NCBI RefSeq assembly: GCF_021390245.1
Contig: NZ_JAJUXH010000017.1
Coordinates: forward strand, 1-64,000
Reading direction: 5' to 3'
Origin: Dyadobacter sp. CY323
Lineage (GTDB): Bacteria; Bacteroidota; Bacteroidia; Cytophagales; Spirosomataceae
DNA length: 64,000 nt
Under the pieces are notes generated by a model. That model did no database searches. It was not told where the DNA came from and was given only the letters and a program-made list of their open reading frames with translations. The number at the start of each line of letters is the position of its first letter. The first letter of the stretch is position 1. The position numbers and the translations under genes are program-made. Below, one piece after another: positions 42,529 to 51,512 of this stretch.

Positions 42529-43437
42529 TTACTCCGAAACTTTCTCAGACTTCATGATAGACTCCATTCCGGCACGATACCCTTCAATGATCAACCTCGA
42601 AATATCGTCGGAATCAAAATGCTGCAGATCGAGAAAAAGCGGTGCTGGCGGGCGGATTACGGTAATTTTCATCGGAGTTCCGCGCAAATTGGACCTGTCC
42701 ACATAAGATTCAGCCCAGGCAATATTGCTGTTCACGATCTGGTTCACGGTAATGTCCCTCACCCTCTCAATGAGCGAGATCAGGTTCCGGGTATTGAGAC
42801 CTTCCGGCTGATAAAGCAATGGAGAATGACAGGCGATCAGCACAATTTCCGTTGCACCGTCCTCAATCGCTTGCCTGACAGGCGCCACCTCGCGCATTCC
42901 CCCATCCATATAGAGTTGCTGATTGATTTCCACGGCCGGCATCAGCATGGGTATCGATGAGCTCGCATAAACAAACTTCACAAAATCCGGATCGCGTGGG
43001 GCCACATACCTGATCTCTCCGCTCGCAATATTTACAGCCCCTACTTTCACTTTCACCGGCGTATTGGTCAGATGATCGTCGTGCAAATGCTTTCTGATGA
43101 GCTGGTGTAGAGGTACCGGATCAACAATGCCGTCAAACCGGCTCATTAATGTACTCACTCCCAATTTTACGCGGGACCGGAGAATGGATATATCCTGTGG
43201 CTGGGTGATATTTTTCAGCCAAAATTCGAGCAACTTGCGGCTGGCCAGCGACCATTCCACTTTTTCGTTTTGCTGCATTTGTTTCCCGGCTTCGTTTGCC
43301 AGGAACGTTGTATTCAGTGCACCTACCGAAATTCCATAAATCATTTCAGGCTCGAACCCGTTTTCCAGAACTGCCTGGATCACACCTACCTGAAAAGCCC
43401 CTTTCATTGATCCTCCACCGAGGACAAGTGCTTTCAT
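42529..43437 (-). CDS. patatin-like phospholipase
   Basis: The 302-residue protein has the patatin motifs: the glycine-rich oxyanion loop 'GGGSMKGAFQVG' at residues 7-18, the nucleophile Ser37 in GISVG, and the Asp of the dyad in 'YMDGGMRE' near residue 177. No signal peptide is evident, so it is probably cytosolic or membrane-associated. Patatin-like enzymes hydrolyse acyl esters of phospholipids. It is immediately upstream of the phosphodiesterase gene, 10 bases away, which suggests stepwise breakdown of phospholipids. It is divergent from the polyprenyl synthase gene. Confidence 0.94.
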   Translation of the reverse strand: MKALVLGGGSMKGAFQVGVIQAVLENGFEPEMIYGISVGALNTTFLANEAGKQMQQNEKVEWSLASRKLLEFWLKNITQPQDISILRSRVKLGVSTLMSRFDGIVDPVPLHQLIRKHLHDDHLTNTPVKVKVGAVNIASGEIRYVAPRDPDFVKFVYASSSIPMLMPAVEINQQLYMDGGMREVAPVRQAIEDGATEIVLIACHSPLLYQPEGLNTRNLISLIERVRDITVNQIVNSNIAWAESYVDRSNLRGTPMKITVIRPPAPLFLDLQHFDSDDISRLIIEGYRAGMESIMKSEKVSE

Positions 43438-43621
43438 AAAAATCCGTTATTCCATTTTCTTCAATTCTAAACATTTTCAAAATAAAATTGATATAAACAG
43501 AAGATTTTATTCCAAATTTGAAGATTAGTGTTGAAAGGCAGGATCACGTAACCTTACTAACTTTAGCCTTTGTCACTGTCCTTTTAATATCCGGTGGGAG
43601 CTTGGGCCCGCATTCTTTAAT

Positions 43622-44596
43622 ATGACCCTTTCAATAAAGGATATACAACTTCCTATTGCCGATGAAATGAAGGCTTTCGAGCACAAATTTCGTCAATTCA
43701 TGAAAAGTGATGTCATGCTGCTCGACCAGATTATGAATTACATCGTGAGGCGAAAAGGCAAGCAATTACGTCCCATGTTTGTATTTCTTTCCGCCGGGGT
43801 CTGCGGAAGTATCACCGAATCCACCTACCGCGGGGCTGCCCTCATCGAACTTTTGCACACGGCTACACTGGTGCACGATGACGTGGTGGACGATTCCAAC
43901 TACCGTCGCGGCTTCTTTTCCGTAAATGCATTGTGGAAGAATAAAATTGCCGTTCTGGTGGGTGACTATCTGTTGTCCAGAGGCTTACTTTTATCCGTGG
44001 ATCATCAGGAATTTGACCTGCTAAAAATCGTTTCCACGGCGGTAAGAGAGCTGAGCGAAGGTGAATTGCTTCAAATTGAAAAGGCACGAAGGCTGGATAT
44101 CAATGAAGAAGTTTACTACCAGATCATCCGTCAAAAAACCGCTTCATTGATCGCTTCCTGCTGCGCAGTAGGTGCGAGTTCGGTGGGTACGGGGGCGGAA
44201 GTTGTCAAACGCATGCATGCATTTGGTGAAAAAGTGGGAATGGCTTTTCAGATTAAAGACGATCTGTTTGATTATGGTGAAGATGAGATCGGCAAACCGC
44301 TCGGCATTGACATTAAGGAAAAGAAAATGACCCTTCCTTTGATATATGCATTAAATAAGGCTCCCTGGCTTCAAAAACGCAACATCATTAACATCATCCG
44401 GAACGAAAGCCACAAGCCACGGAAAGTGACCGAGGTAATAAACTTCGTGAAGGAATCGGGTGGCCTTAGTTATGCGCAGGAAGTGATGCAGCGATATGTG
44501 GAGGAAGCCAGTGTACTTCTTTCCGAATTTCCTGATTCTGCACACCGGAGATCGCTGGAGCAGCTGGTCCAGTTTACGATTCAGCGGAGCAAATAG
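43622..44596 (+). CDS. polyprenyl diphosphate synthase family protein
   Basis: The 324-residue enzyme has both aspartate-rich motifs of trans-isoprenyl diphosphate synthases: first motif 'LVHDDVVDDS' with Asp86-Asp87 and Asp90-Asp91, and second 'IKDDLFDYGEDEIGKP' around residue 222. 'GKQLRPMFVFLSAG' with Lys and Arg sits upstream of the first motif. The type fits a long-chain (octaprenyl or similar) synthase for menaquinone side chains. A chain-length choice cannot be read reliably. It is divergent from the patatin gene, 184 bases away, with no strong promoter that I can point to. Confidence 0.95.
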   Translation: MTLSIKDIQLPIADEMKAFEHKFRQFMKSDVMLLDQIMNYIVRRKGKQLRPMFVFLSAGVCGSITESTYRGAALIELLHTATLVHDDVVDDSNYRRGFFSVNALWKNKIAVLVGDYLLSRGLLLSVDHQEFDLLKIVSTAVRELSEGELLQIEKARRLDINEEVYYQIIRQKTASLIASCCAVGASSVGTGAEVVKRMHAFGEKVGMAFQIKDDLFDYGEDEIGKPLGIDIKEKKMTLPLIYALNKAPWLQKRNIINIIRNESHKPRKVTEVINFVKESGGLSYAQEVMQRYVEEASVLLSEFPDSAHRRSLEQLVQFTIQRSK

Positions 44597-44691
44597 TCTT
44601 TGCCTCCGAACACAAACAAATTTTATATTTAAGTAAGTATAATATAATGACTAAGTTCTTAGTTGTGATATTATCAACTTATCCGTTTGTT

Positions 44692-46071
44692 ATGAAATCG
44701 ATTTGCACCCTGATCCTGAGCATTTGTTTTCTGCAAGTTCATGCCCAAACGCGCGTTGCCTGGTCAAAAGATGCCGCTGCCAAGGGAATTGACATCATTA
44801 AGATATCCAATGCATACGACGGTTCTTCGAAGGAATCCTCGAAAGCAATTTTCGACCAGGTCGACAAAATGGCGAAGATTGCTTTTCCGGTTGCCCCGAG
44901 TACGGGAATCGGCCTTTTTCTTCAGGTATTTGTCAATGCATCCGGGGAGACCGACTATGTCATTTTTGACGTTCAGGCTAATGAAAAGTATAATCAGGAT
45001 TCACTTCGAAAGCTTACGGAAAATGCGCTTTTCGAACATTTCAATGGCTTCAAAGTAGCCAATCCGTCGGGAAAGGCATTTCAGCTCACGACAGTCCGAA
45101 ATATCGGAAAGCAGCAGTTTGTACGTCGTGATGTGAAGCGATCGGACAGTTCTGTGGTTGATATAAAATCTGCACTTTCAGTCATCGACACCTTGAAAAT
45201 CAAATACATCTATCTGAACCAGCTTGAACTGCAAACGGTGCCGGACGTCATTTACAGGTTCAGGAATGCGGAGGAACTGTATCTGGGTGGAAATGAATTA
45301 AAGACGATTTCCATTGATATGAAACGGCTTCCAAAACTCAGGCAGCTGCATTTGCAGGGTAATCAGATTGGGAATGAGGGTTTAAAGCTCACTAAAAACG
45401 CATCGCTGGATCTTCTGAATTTGAAAGATAACAAGCTGACCAATATTCCCACAGCCGCAAGAAAATGCAAGAAGCTGACAGCTCTCTGGCTGGGCGGAAA
45501 CGCATTAACGGAATTATCGTCGGGCAGTTTCAGACGTTTGAAACAAGTGCGGGATCTCAACTTTTATCGTTCTGACATCGCAGTTTTGCCCAAGGGTATT
45601 AAGAAAATGAAGAATCTGGAAGTTCTTGATCTGTATTATAACAAACTGGAACTCCTGCCCGAGAGCATTACCAAGTTGAAGCGACTGACACATCTCGCGG
45701 TTTCCTATAACCAATTGACCGCGTTGCCGGCGAAGATCAACAAACTGCAAAAAGTGCATACATTATATGCGCATCACAACCATTTGAGCAAGCTTCCAAA
45801 GCAAATTGTGGAAATGCAGAACCTGGCGATCCTGGACTTAGGCTACAATTGGTTTACCAACTTTCCCGCGGAACTGATCTCATTCACCAATCTGAAAGAA
45901 CTGGACCTATCTTCAAACAACTTTCCTGACTTTCCGGAACAACTTCTGAAAATTAATAAGTTGGACAAGCTCTATCTGCGGGGCAATCCATTTGTAAAAG
46001 AAAATACCGAGCAAAAGTACAGCCAGCAGCTAGGGCTTCTGAAAAGCAAGAACATCGAGGTGTTTTATTAA
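44692..46071 (+). CDS. exported leucine-rich repeat protein
   Basis: The call is 459 residues from ATG 44692, which gives a standard signal peptide (about 19 residues, 'ICFLQVHAQ'); an upstream in-frame ATG at 44647 would add 15. After an N-terminal domain ('FLQVFVNASGETDYVIFDV') resembling a TonB-C or energising domain, the second half is a run of about ten LRR units of the 'NLEVLDLYYNKLELLPESI' kind (22-23-residue period), from about residue 175 to 445. Such exported LRR proteins in this phylum may bind surface or peptide ligands. It is convergent with the DUF5916 gene, 3 bases apart. No terminator is visible in that gap. Confidence 0.9.
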   Translation: MKSICTLILSICFLQVHAQTRVAWSKDAAAKGIDIIKISNAYDGSSKESSKAIFDQVDKMAKIAFPVAPSTGIGLFLQVFVNASGETDYVIFDVQANEKYNQDSLRKLTENALFEHFNGFKVANPSGKAFQLTTVRNIGKQQFVRRDVKRSDSSVVDIKSALSVIDTLKIKYIYLNQLELQTVPDVIYRFRNAEELYLGGNELKTISIDMKRLPKLRQLHLQGNQIGNEGLKLTKNASLDLLNLKDNKLTNIPTAARKCKKLTALWLGGNALTELSSGSFRRLKQVRDLNFYRSDIAVLPKGIKKMKNLEVLDLYYNKLELLPESITKLKRLTHLAVSYNQLTALPAKINKLQKVHTLYAHHNHLSKLPKQIVEMQNLAILDLGYNWFTNFPAELISFTNLKELDLSSNNFPDFPEQLLKINKLDKLYLRGNPFVKENTEQKYSQQLGLLKSKNIEVFY

Positions 46072-46074
46072 TAA

Positions 46075-48252
46075 TTACAAATTCCACCAATACGTAAATT
46101 TCAACACGATCGCCCGGTTCTTCACTTTGAAATTCTCCGGCAGATAGTTGTCGGTATATACGATAAACAGATCGGAAGCCGGCTTGTACCTCCATTGCAG
46201 ACGCGCATTCAGGTTGATATTGTCAGCCTGATTGTTGTATTGCATAAATGTGGTGAAGAAGAGCCTGTTCGTAAAAGTGAAATCCACGCGCGGCCCAACC
46301 AGCCAGAGCTGCGTGCGGCCCCAAGGCTCGGGCAAACGAATGTCGTTGTAATTTCCCGCCATTGTAATCGCTACATAAGGCTGAACACGGTAACCAAGTT
46401 CGGCGCGGAGGTTATTCCGATGCCCATTTTGATAATACCCTCCAAAAATCCCCGAAGTCAGGAAGGTAAGCCGGTTTTGCGGGCCGGAAACAATGTCAAA
46501 CCCGACGGCTTTCCAGTGATGCTCGGTACCGGTTGCTAATGTACTTCCACCGAGGTTTGTAGGATCAAATGGGCGTAGCAAACGAACGTATGTGTTTGAC
46601 GTCCATACTGCCACGGTCGCCCGGTTGATGAAATTGAGATTGTAGGAAAGATTAAATTCGCGGTCGCTGAGATCAAATTTTTTGTCCCAGAATGTGTTGT
46701 TAATCAGCTTCGGCCCGTGACTGATGATCTTCGGATTTTTGATAAAAAACAAATATCCGACATTTGGGCTGATCTTATAATACCCCATACGCACTGCATT
46801 GGGCACATAACCGACTTCGGCATTGTAATTTTTCCCCACATACTCATGCTGCCATTGCCAGAAAAAGTTGGCGCGGTTGAATTTCAGATCCGCGGCATGC
46901 GTAAAATCATCGGTAGATTTCCCCGGCGTGAACGACTTCAAAACCATCACTTTACCTGTCCAGAGGTTCTTTGAGCTGGCAAGGTTAAACTCAGCCCCAA
47001 CATTCCGGTTATAACGGTTGGTAGCCGAATGTCTGTCGAGCGAATAGTTGGTGGCGTCTTTATTGACAAAAATAAACCGCACGTTTGACCTGGCGAGGAG
47101 TTGTCTTTGCAAGGCAAAAACCGCGTAATTGTTCCGGGGTGTCAGCGAATCAGACGAGCCTGTTTGCACATCCAGGGCACCGATACGCCAGTTTTTATTG
47201 ATTTTCCCGCTCATACGCGCACCAAACTGGATGGGCACACCTAAACCGATCCGTCGCGAGAAAAATGGCCGAATGGTAGCGTACCCGAAATTGGCAAAAA
47301 GGTCTGCATTTTCAAGGAAGAACTGCCTGCGTTCAGGGAAAAACAGCTCAAAACGATCGAGGTTCGTCTGCTGAACATCCACATCCACCTGCGAAAAGTC
47401 AGGATTTACTGTCAAATCGAGGTTTAATGAAGGTGTCAGCCCGATCTTGACATCGCCTCCAACAGTGGGTTTAAATTTGGTAGGAGTATCTTTCTGATGA
47501 TCTCTGGTCATGCGGGTAGCGGCATATGGGATTACCGAAATGTTAGGTCCCGGATTCGGTGGCGGAACATCCCAGACCAGTACGCCGGTATATGCAAGCG
47601 AAGCCGAAGGGAATTGCCTTGGAACGGGCGCCCATGCGGATTTTTCGGAAATGGTCAGGTCCTGCCGGCTGAAATTGATCCCCCAGCGGGTGATACCCGG
47701 CTTATACCGGATGCTTTTGAAGGGAATGGCTGCTTCCCAAACCCATTTGTCATCATCATTTTTTACAGAACTTACCCATTTATTGTCCCAGCTCAAATCC
47801 ACCGTGCCACCATCTCCCTGCTGGCCGTCCCACGGAGCGCCAGCTGCATTTGCCCCAAAAGAAAAGCCATTCGTCTTGTCGTCGAAGGTGTCCATGAACA
47901 AAAGGAAGTTATCATTTTTTCCAAATGAAAAATCCCTTTTGAGCGATTCAACGATGATTGAGCCTTTAATGGGCTTGTAATTGATTACGAGAATGTAGAG
48001 ATTGTTTTTATCGTAACACATTTTCACTTCCGTCTGGCAGCGCGAGAAACTCGTGTCCATGGGGGTGATCATGAAAAAATCCTTGGCAGTTTCGGCAGTC
48101 GACCAGGCAATGTCATCGGCTACTCCATCGATATTCAGCGGTGAAACAGCAGAGTGAATGTGATATTGGTAGTTTTCGTTAGGTTTCTGGGCAAAGGCTT
48201 GTGAGACGATTAAACAGAAATAAAAGGTGGTCAGGATAAAGATTCGTAGCAC
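46075..48252 (-). CDS. DUF5916 outer-membrane protein with CBM9-like N-terminus
   Basis: The 725-residue protein has a signal peptide (about 1-21), an N-terminal CBM9-like sandwich (about 35-215; 'LNIDGVADDIAW' and 'WVWEAAIPFKSI' are hallmarks) and a C-terminal DUF5916 part, 'PTVGGDVKIGLTPSLNLDLT' and 'FFPERRQFFLEN', which reads as a 16-20-strand outer-membrane beta-barrel ending 'FTYWWNL'. The family is widespread in Bacteroidota and myxobacteria. Function is unknown, with surface binding likely from the CBM9 part. It is followed by a DUF3817 protein gene on the same strand upstream (39-base gap), not obviously linked. Confidence 0.92.
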   Translation of the reverse strand: MLRIFILTTFYFCLIVSQAFAQKPNENYQYHIHSAVSPLNIDGVADDIAWSTAETAKDFFMITPMDTSFSRCQTEVKMCYDKNNLYILVINYKPIKGSIIVESLKRDFSFGKNDNFLLFMDTFDDKTNGFSFGANAAGAPWDGQQGDGGTVDLSWDNKWVSSVKNDDDKWVWEAAIPFKSIRYKPGITRWGINFSRQDLTISEKSAWAPVPRQFPSASLAYTGVLVWDVPPPNPGPNISVIPYAATRMTRDHQKDTPTKFKPTVGGDVKIGLTPSLNLDLTVNPDFSQVDVDVQQTNLDRFELFFPERRQFFLENADLFANFGYATIRPFFSRRIGLGVPIQFGARMSGKINKNWRIGALDVQTGSSDSLTPRNNYAVFALQRQLLARSNVRFIFVNKDATNYSLDRHSATNRYNRNVGAEFNLASSKNLWTGKVMVLKSFTPGKSTDDFTHAADLKFNRANFFWQWQHEYVGKNYNAEVGYVPNAVRMGYYKISPNVGYLFFIKNPKIISHGPKLINNTFWDKKFDLSDREFNLSYNLNFINRATVAVWTSNTYVRLLRPFDPTNLGGSTLATGTEHHWKAVGFDIVSGPQNRLTFLTSGIFGGYYQNGHRNNLRAELGYRVQPYVAITMAGNYNDIRLPEPWGRTQLWLVGPRVDFTFTNRLFFTTFMQYNNQADNINLNARLQWRYKPASDLFIVYTDNYLPENFKVKNRAIVLKFTYWWNL

Positions 48253-48291
48253 TTGATCGGGTGTAGGAATGTAAAAGGTTTTAAAAAATGT

Positions 48292-48588
48292 TCAATTTCG
48301 GAACCACCGGGCGTCGGCATAAAATGTGCCAAAAGGTACCAGCGATGAAATGAAAGAATAAATGGACTTCTTGAAAGACCAGTTGCGCTCGATGGCGACT
48401 TGGATGAGAAGAATCACGAATAGTACAAACAGAACACCGTGCGCCATACCCACGACCCTGACGGCCTGCGGAATTCCTGCGAGGTATTTTAGCGGCATCG
48501 CAATACCTAATAATACGAGATAAGAAATACCTTCGATGAATGCGACGATACGTAGTCGTCCAAGTGCTGATTTAACGAGATCAGAAAT
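48292..48588 (-). CDS. DUF3817 family membrane protein
   Basis: The call is 98 residues from ATG 48588, which matches the usual 90-110-residue DUF3817 length; an in-frame ATG at 48636 would add 16 hydrophobic residues not typical of the family. Family traits are 'LRIVAFIEGISYLVLLGIAMPLKY' (in part) and 'MAHGVLFVLFVILL', a three-helix membrane protein with the conserved Glu and His within helices. The function is unknown; members lie near YdcZ-like and quinone-related genes in other phyla. It is upstream of the DUF5916 gene and divergent from the second TonB receptor. Confidence 0.85.
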   Translation of the reverse strand: MSDLVKSALGRLRIVAFIEGISYLVLLGIAMPLKYLAGIPQAVRVVGMAHGVLFVLFVILLIQVAIERNWSFKKSIYSFISSLVPFGTFYADARWFRN

Positions 48589-48821
48589 CATGAGAAGCAG
48601 GAATGAGAATAATACATCTTTGATGTAAAGATACATATCAGAGTCTTCTGACCCAGCCGGATTTCAAACCTTTTACACGGAATTATTATAATTTAATTAA
48701 AGCAGGGTTTAATATAATTTAAATTCTGTCTAATGCGGTACAAATGAAATTTTGTTCTGGCGGGTATAATTAATGTAGATTAATATTACATAATTTGCTC
48801 TTTTAAATCAACTTCATCAAA

Positions 48822-51377
48822 ATGAAAAAAGCCTGCATTTTCTACTTAATCTTTATTTTGTTCAGTCTGAACACCTTGGCCCAGGGCGTAAAAGTGTCGG
48901 GTAAAGTAACAGATGAAAAAGGCGAACCGCTGGTGGGTGCCTCGGTGCTCGAGAAGGGGACCAGCAATGGTACTACCACTGATGGAACCGGCGTTTATTC
49001 CATTTCCGTGGGATATGACAATGCGACCTTGGTAGTCACTTTTGTGGGTTACGATAAAATAGAACGCGAGATAAATGGGACTGGTACGCAGGATTTTTCC
49101 CTGACTGATGCAACCGTTTTGAGCCAGGTGACGGTTGTAGGATCTCGCAATCTGAACCGTTCGTCCACCGATACGCCCGTGCCGGTCGACGTGATCGACA
49201 TCCGTGAAGTGACCACCAAGCAGGGGCAGCTCGACGTGAACCAGCTTTTACAATTTGCGGCACCTTCTTTTAATTCAAACCGGCAAACAGGTTCTGACGG
49301 CGCGGACCACGTGGACCCGGCGTCATTACGCGGACTCGGACCGGACCAGACTTTGGTTTTAATCAATGGGAAAAGGAGGCATCAATCTTCACTTGTCAAT
49401 TTGTTTGGAACGCGGGGGCGGGGCAATACCGGTACCGATCTGAATGCGATTCCGGCTGCCGCCATTGAGCGCATTGAAATTCTACGGGACGGCGCGGCTG
49501 CACAGTATGGTTCCGATGCGATTGCCGGGGTTATTAATATCGTTTTGAAAGAATCGGTGAACCAACTGACCGCTAATGCGAATGCGGGGATTTACCAGGC
49601 TAAATACCGTTTTGATAATAAGAACTTTGATGGCCTGAATTACAATGTCAACCTGAATTACGGCGTCGCGATCGCGAAGAAAGGATTTGTTAATGTCACT
49701 GCCGACTATAACTTCCGGAACCATACCAATCGCGCTAACACGGTTGATGACGAGTCGGATTTGGCTCGCAGACAGTTTGGAGATCCAAAAATCAATAATG
49801 CGGCACTTTACTACAATGCAAAAATCCCGATCGGGAAGAGTTTGCAGGTTTACAGTTTTGGTGGTCTGAACGAGCGCAGGGGCGATGCGTATGCCTGGAC
49901 AAGATTTGCGGATGACGAACGGAACATCCCGTCCATTTATCCGGATGGTTTTGATCCGCTCATTACGTCAAAGATTAATGACAGGGCGGTAACCGGCGGT
50001 ATTCGTGGTGTATGGAATTCGTGGGACATTGATTTGAGCAATACATATGGGTTCAATAAATTCCATTTCGGGGTGGAGAATTCACTTAACCGTTCATTTG
50101 GTGCATTGTCCCAAACCGAATTTGATGCAGGCGGTTTTCAACTAGGTCAAAATGTCACTAATCTTAACTTTACCAGGTTCTATAAGGGCATTCTCCAAGG
50201 TCTTAATGTTGCATTCGGAGGTGAATACCGCACGGAACGGTATAAGATTTTTGCCGGCGAACGGGCTTCATACTACAATTATGACCCTGCATTCCCGGGC
50301 GGTTCACAAGGTTTTCCAGGATACAGCCCAACCGACGTGACGGACAAATCGCGTTCTAATGCAGGAGCCTATCTGGACATTGAGGCGGACGTTACCAAAC
50401 AATTCCTGATCGATGCGGCTGTGCGTTTCGAAAATTATAGTGATTTTGGAAGTACGTTAAATGGAAAAGTCGGGCTGAGATACAAGATTACCGAGGCATT
50501 TGCACTTCGCGGCGCGGTGAGCACCGGTTTTCGTGCACCTTCTCTCGCCCAGAAATATTTCAACTCAACCTTTACAAACTTTGTGAATGGACAGGCCGTC
50601 GAGGTTTTGCTGGCCAACAACAACAGTGCAGTTACAAAAGCATTGGGTATTCCGCAACTGAAACAGGAAACCTCTCAGAATGCAAGCTTTGGATTTACAT
50701 TCACACCTGCTGGCCGGCTTTCGATCACGGTGGATGGGTATTATGTAAAAGTAAAAGACCGTGTGGTCCTGACCGGTCAGTTTAGCGATGATGACAAGCA
50801 GATTGGCAATTTATTAAAATCGCTACGGGTCGGAAAAGCGCAATTTTTTACCAATGCACTTTCTTATACAACAACAAAAGGCATTGATGTGATTGTGGCG
50901 CATTCTGCTCCGCTGGCAGTTGGGCGGCTGAGCACAACACTTGCGGCAAACCTGAACTGGATGGATCTTGGGCCGGTAAATACCAGTCCAAAACTGGCAG
51001 GAAAAGAAGATATTTATTTCGATGAGAGAGAACGCCGGTTTGTGCTGGCATCCGCGCCGCCATCGAAAATTAATCTGACATTCGATTATACCGTTGATAA
51101 ATTCAGTGTAATGCTACGCCTGATCCGTTTCGGGGAAGTAAAACTGGCAAACTGGGATTATGAGATCGATACGTACAAAGCTAAAATGCAGACGGATGTC
51201 ACTTTGAACTATCGTTTTGCCAAGCAGTTCTCGGTATCCGTCGGTGGCAGCAATATCTTGAATGTGTATCCTGATAAATCGTCACCAGCTCTCACGGAAT
51301 CGGGCGGGACGTGGGACCCGGTTCAAATGGGTTATAACGGAGCGTTTTTCTTCACGAGGCTAGGGTTCAGGTTTTAA
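48822..51377 (+). CDS. TonB-dependent receptor with CarboxypepD_reg-like N-terminus
   Basis: The 851-residue outer-membrane receptor begins with a signal peptide (about 1-20, 'LNTLAQG') and a CarboxypepD_reg-like domain ('VKVSGKVTDEKGEPLVGASV'). The plug follows with 'DTPVPVDVIDIREV', 'RGLGPDQTLVLINGKRRH' and 'IERIEILRDGAAAQYGSDAI', all classical, and a barrel ends '...FTRLGFRF' with terminal Phe. A SusC-type partner SusD is absent on both sides. Receptors of this size import siderophores, vitamin-like compounds or small glycans. The gene is monocistronic, ending at a terminator, and no regulator is beside it. Confidence 0.93.
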   Translation: MKKACIFYLIFILFSLNTLAQGVKVSGKVTDEKGEPLVGASVLEKGTSNGTTTDGTGVYSISVGYDNATLVVTFVGYDKIEREINGTGTQDFSLTDATVLSQVTVVGSRNLNRSSTDTPVPVDVIDIREVTTKQGQLDVNQLLQFAAPSFNSNRQTGSDGADHVDPASLRGLGPDQTLVLINGKRRHQSSLVNLFGTRGRGNTGTDLNAIPAAAIERIEILRDGAAAQYGSDAIAGVINIVLKESVNQLTANANAGIYQAKYRFDNKNFDGLNYNVNLNYGVAIAKKGFVNVTADYNFRNHTNRANTVDDESDLARRQFGDPKINNAALYYNAKIPIGKSLQVYSFGGLNERRGDAYAWTRFADDERNIPSIYPDGFDPLITSKINDRAVTGGIRGVWNSWDIDLSNTYGFNKFHFGVENSLNRSFGALSQTEFDAGGFQLGQNVTNLNFTRFYKGILQGLNVAFGGEYRTERYKIFAGERASYYNYDPAFPGGSQGFPGYSPTDVTDKSRSNAGAYLDIEADVTKQFLIDAAVRFENYSDFGSTLNGKVGLRYKITEAFALRGAVSTGFRAPSLAQKYFNSTFTNFVNGQAVEVLLANNNSAVTKALGIPQLKQETSQNASFGFTFTPAGRLSITVDGYYVKVKDRVVLTGQFSDDDKQIGNLLKSLRVGKAQFFTNALSYTTTKGIDVIVAHSAPLAVGRLSTTLAANLNWMDLGPVNTSPKLAGKEDIYFDERERRFVLASAPPSKINLTFDYTVDKFSVMLRLIRFGEVKLANWDYEIDTYKAKMQTDVTLNYRFAKQFSVSVGGSNILNVYPDKSSPALTESGGTWDPVQMGYNGAFFFTRLGFRF

Positions 51378-51416
51378 ATGCAAAATGGTCAGCCGTGAAG
51401 CTGGCCATTTTGCATT
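51377..51416 (+). terminator. terminator of the second TonB receptor gene
   Basis: AATGCAAAATGGTCAGC (51377-51393) pairs over 17 positions with 51400-51416, with one G-U pair. It overlaps the receptor stop codon. A trailing T-run is lacking, so its strength is uncertain. Confidence 0.7.
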
Positions 51417-51505
51417 GCGCCTGCCGTTGCCGGTGCGCGGTACTGTCCGCGATGCTGGTGACTGGCGGTACGTCCGCCGTCGCCGGTGTTCTCACCGGCG
51501 ACACC
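51417..51505. repeat. GC-rich short repeat/palindrome cluster
   Basis: This segment is far richer in G and C than its surroundings. GTCGCCGGTG (51479-51488) and CACCGGCGAC (51493-51502) form a perfect 10-base stem with a 4-base loop. Upstream, GGTACTGTCCGC and GGTACGTCCGCC form near-direct copies around 51439 and 51467. It encodes no visible gene and may be a REP-like intergenic element. Confidence 0.6.
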
Positions 51506-51512
51506 AACACCA

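Noticed and set aside
48753..48800. TAATTTG near the second TonB receptor as a promoter
   Set aside because: It has one base too few between TA and TTTG for the TAnnTTTG form, so I did not annotate it. A mapped start site would decide.
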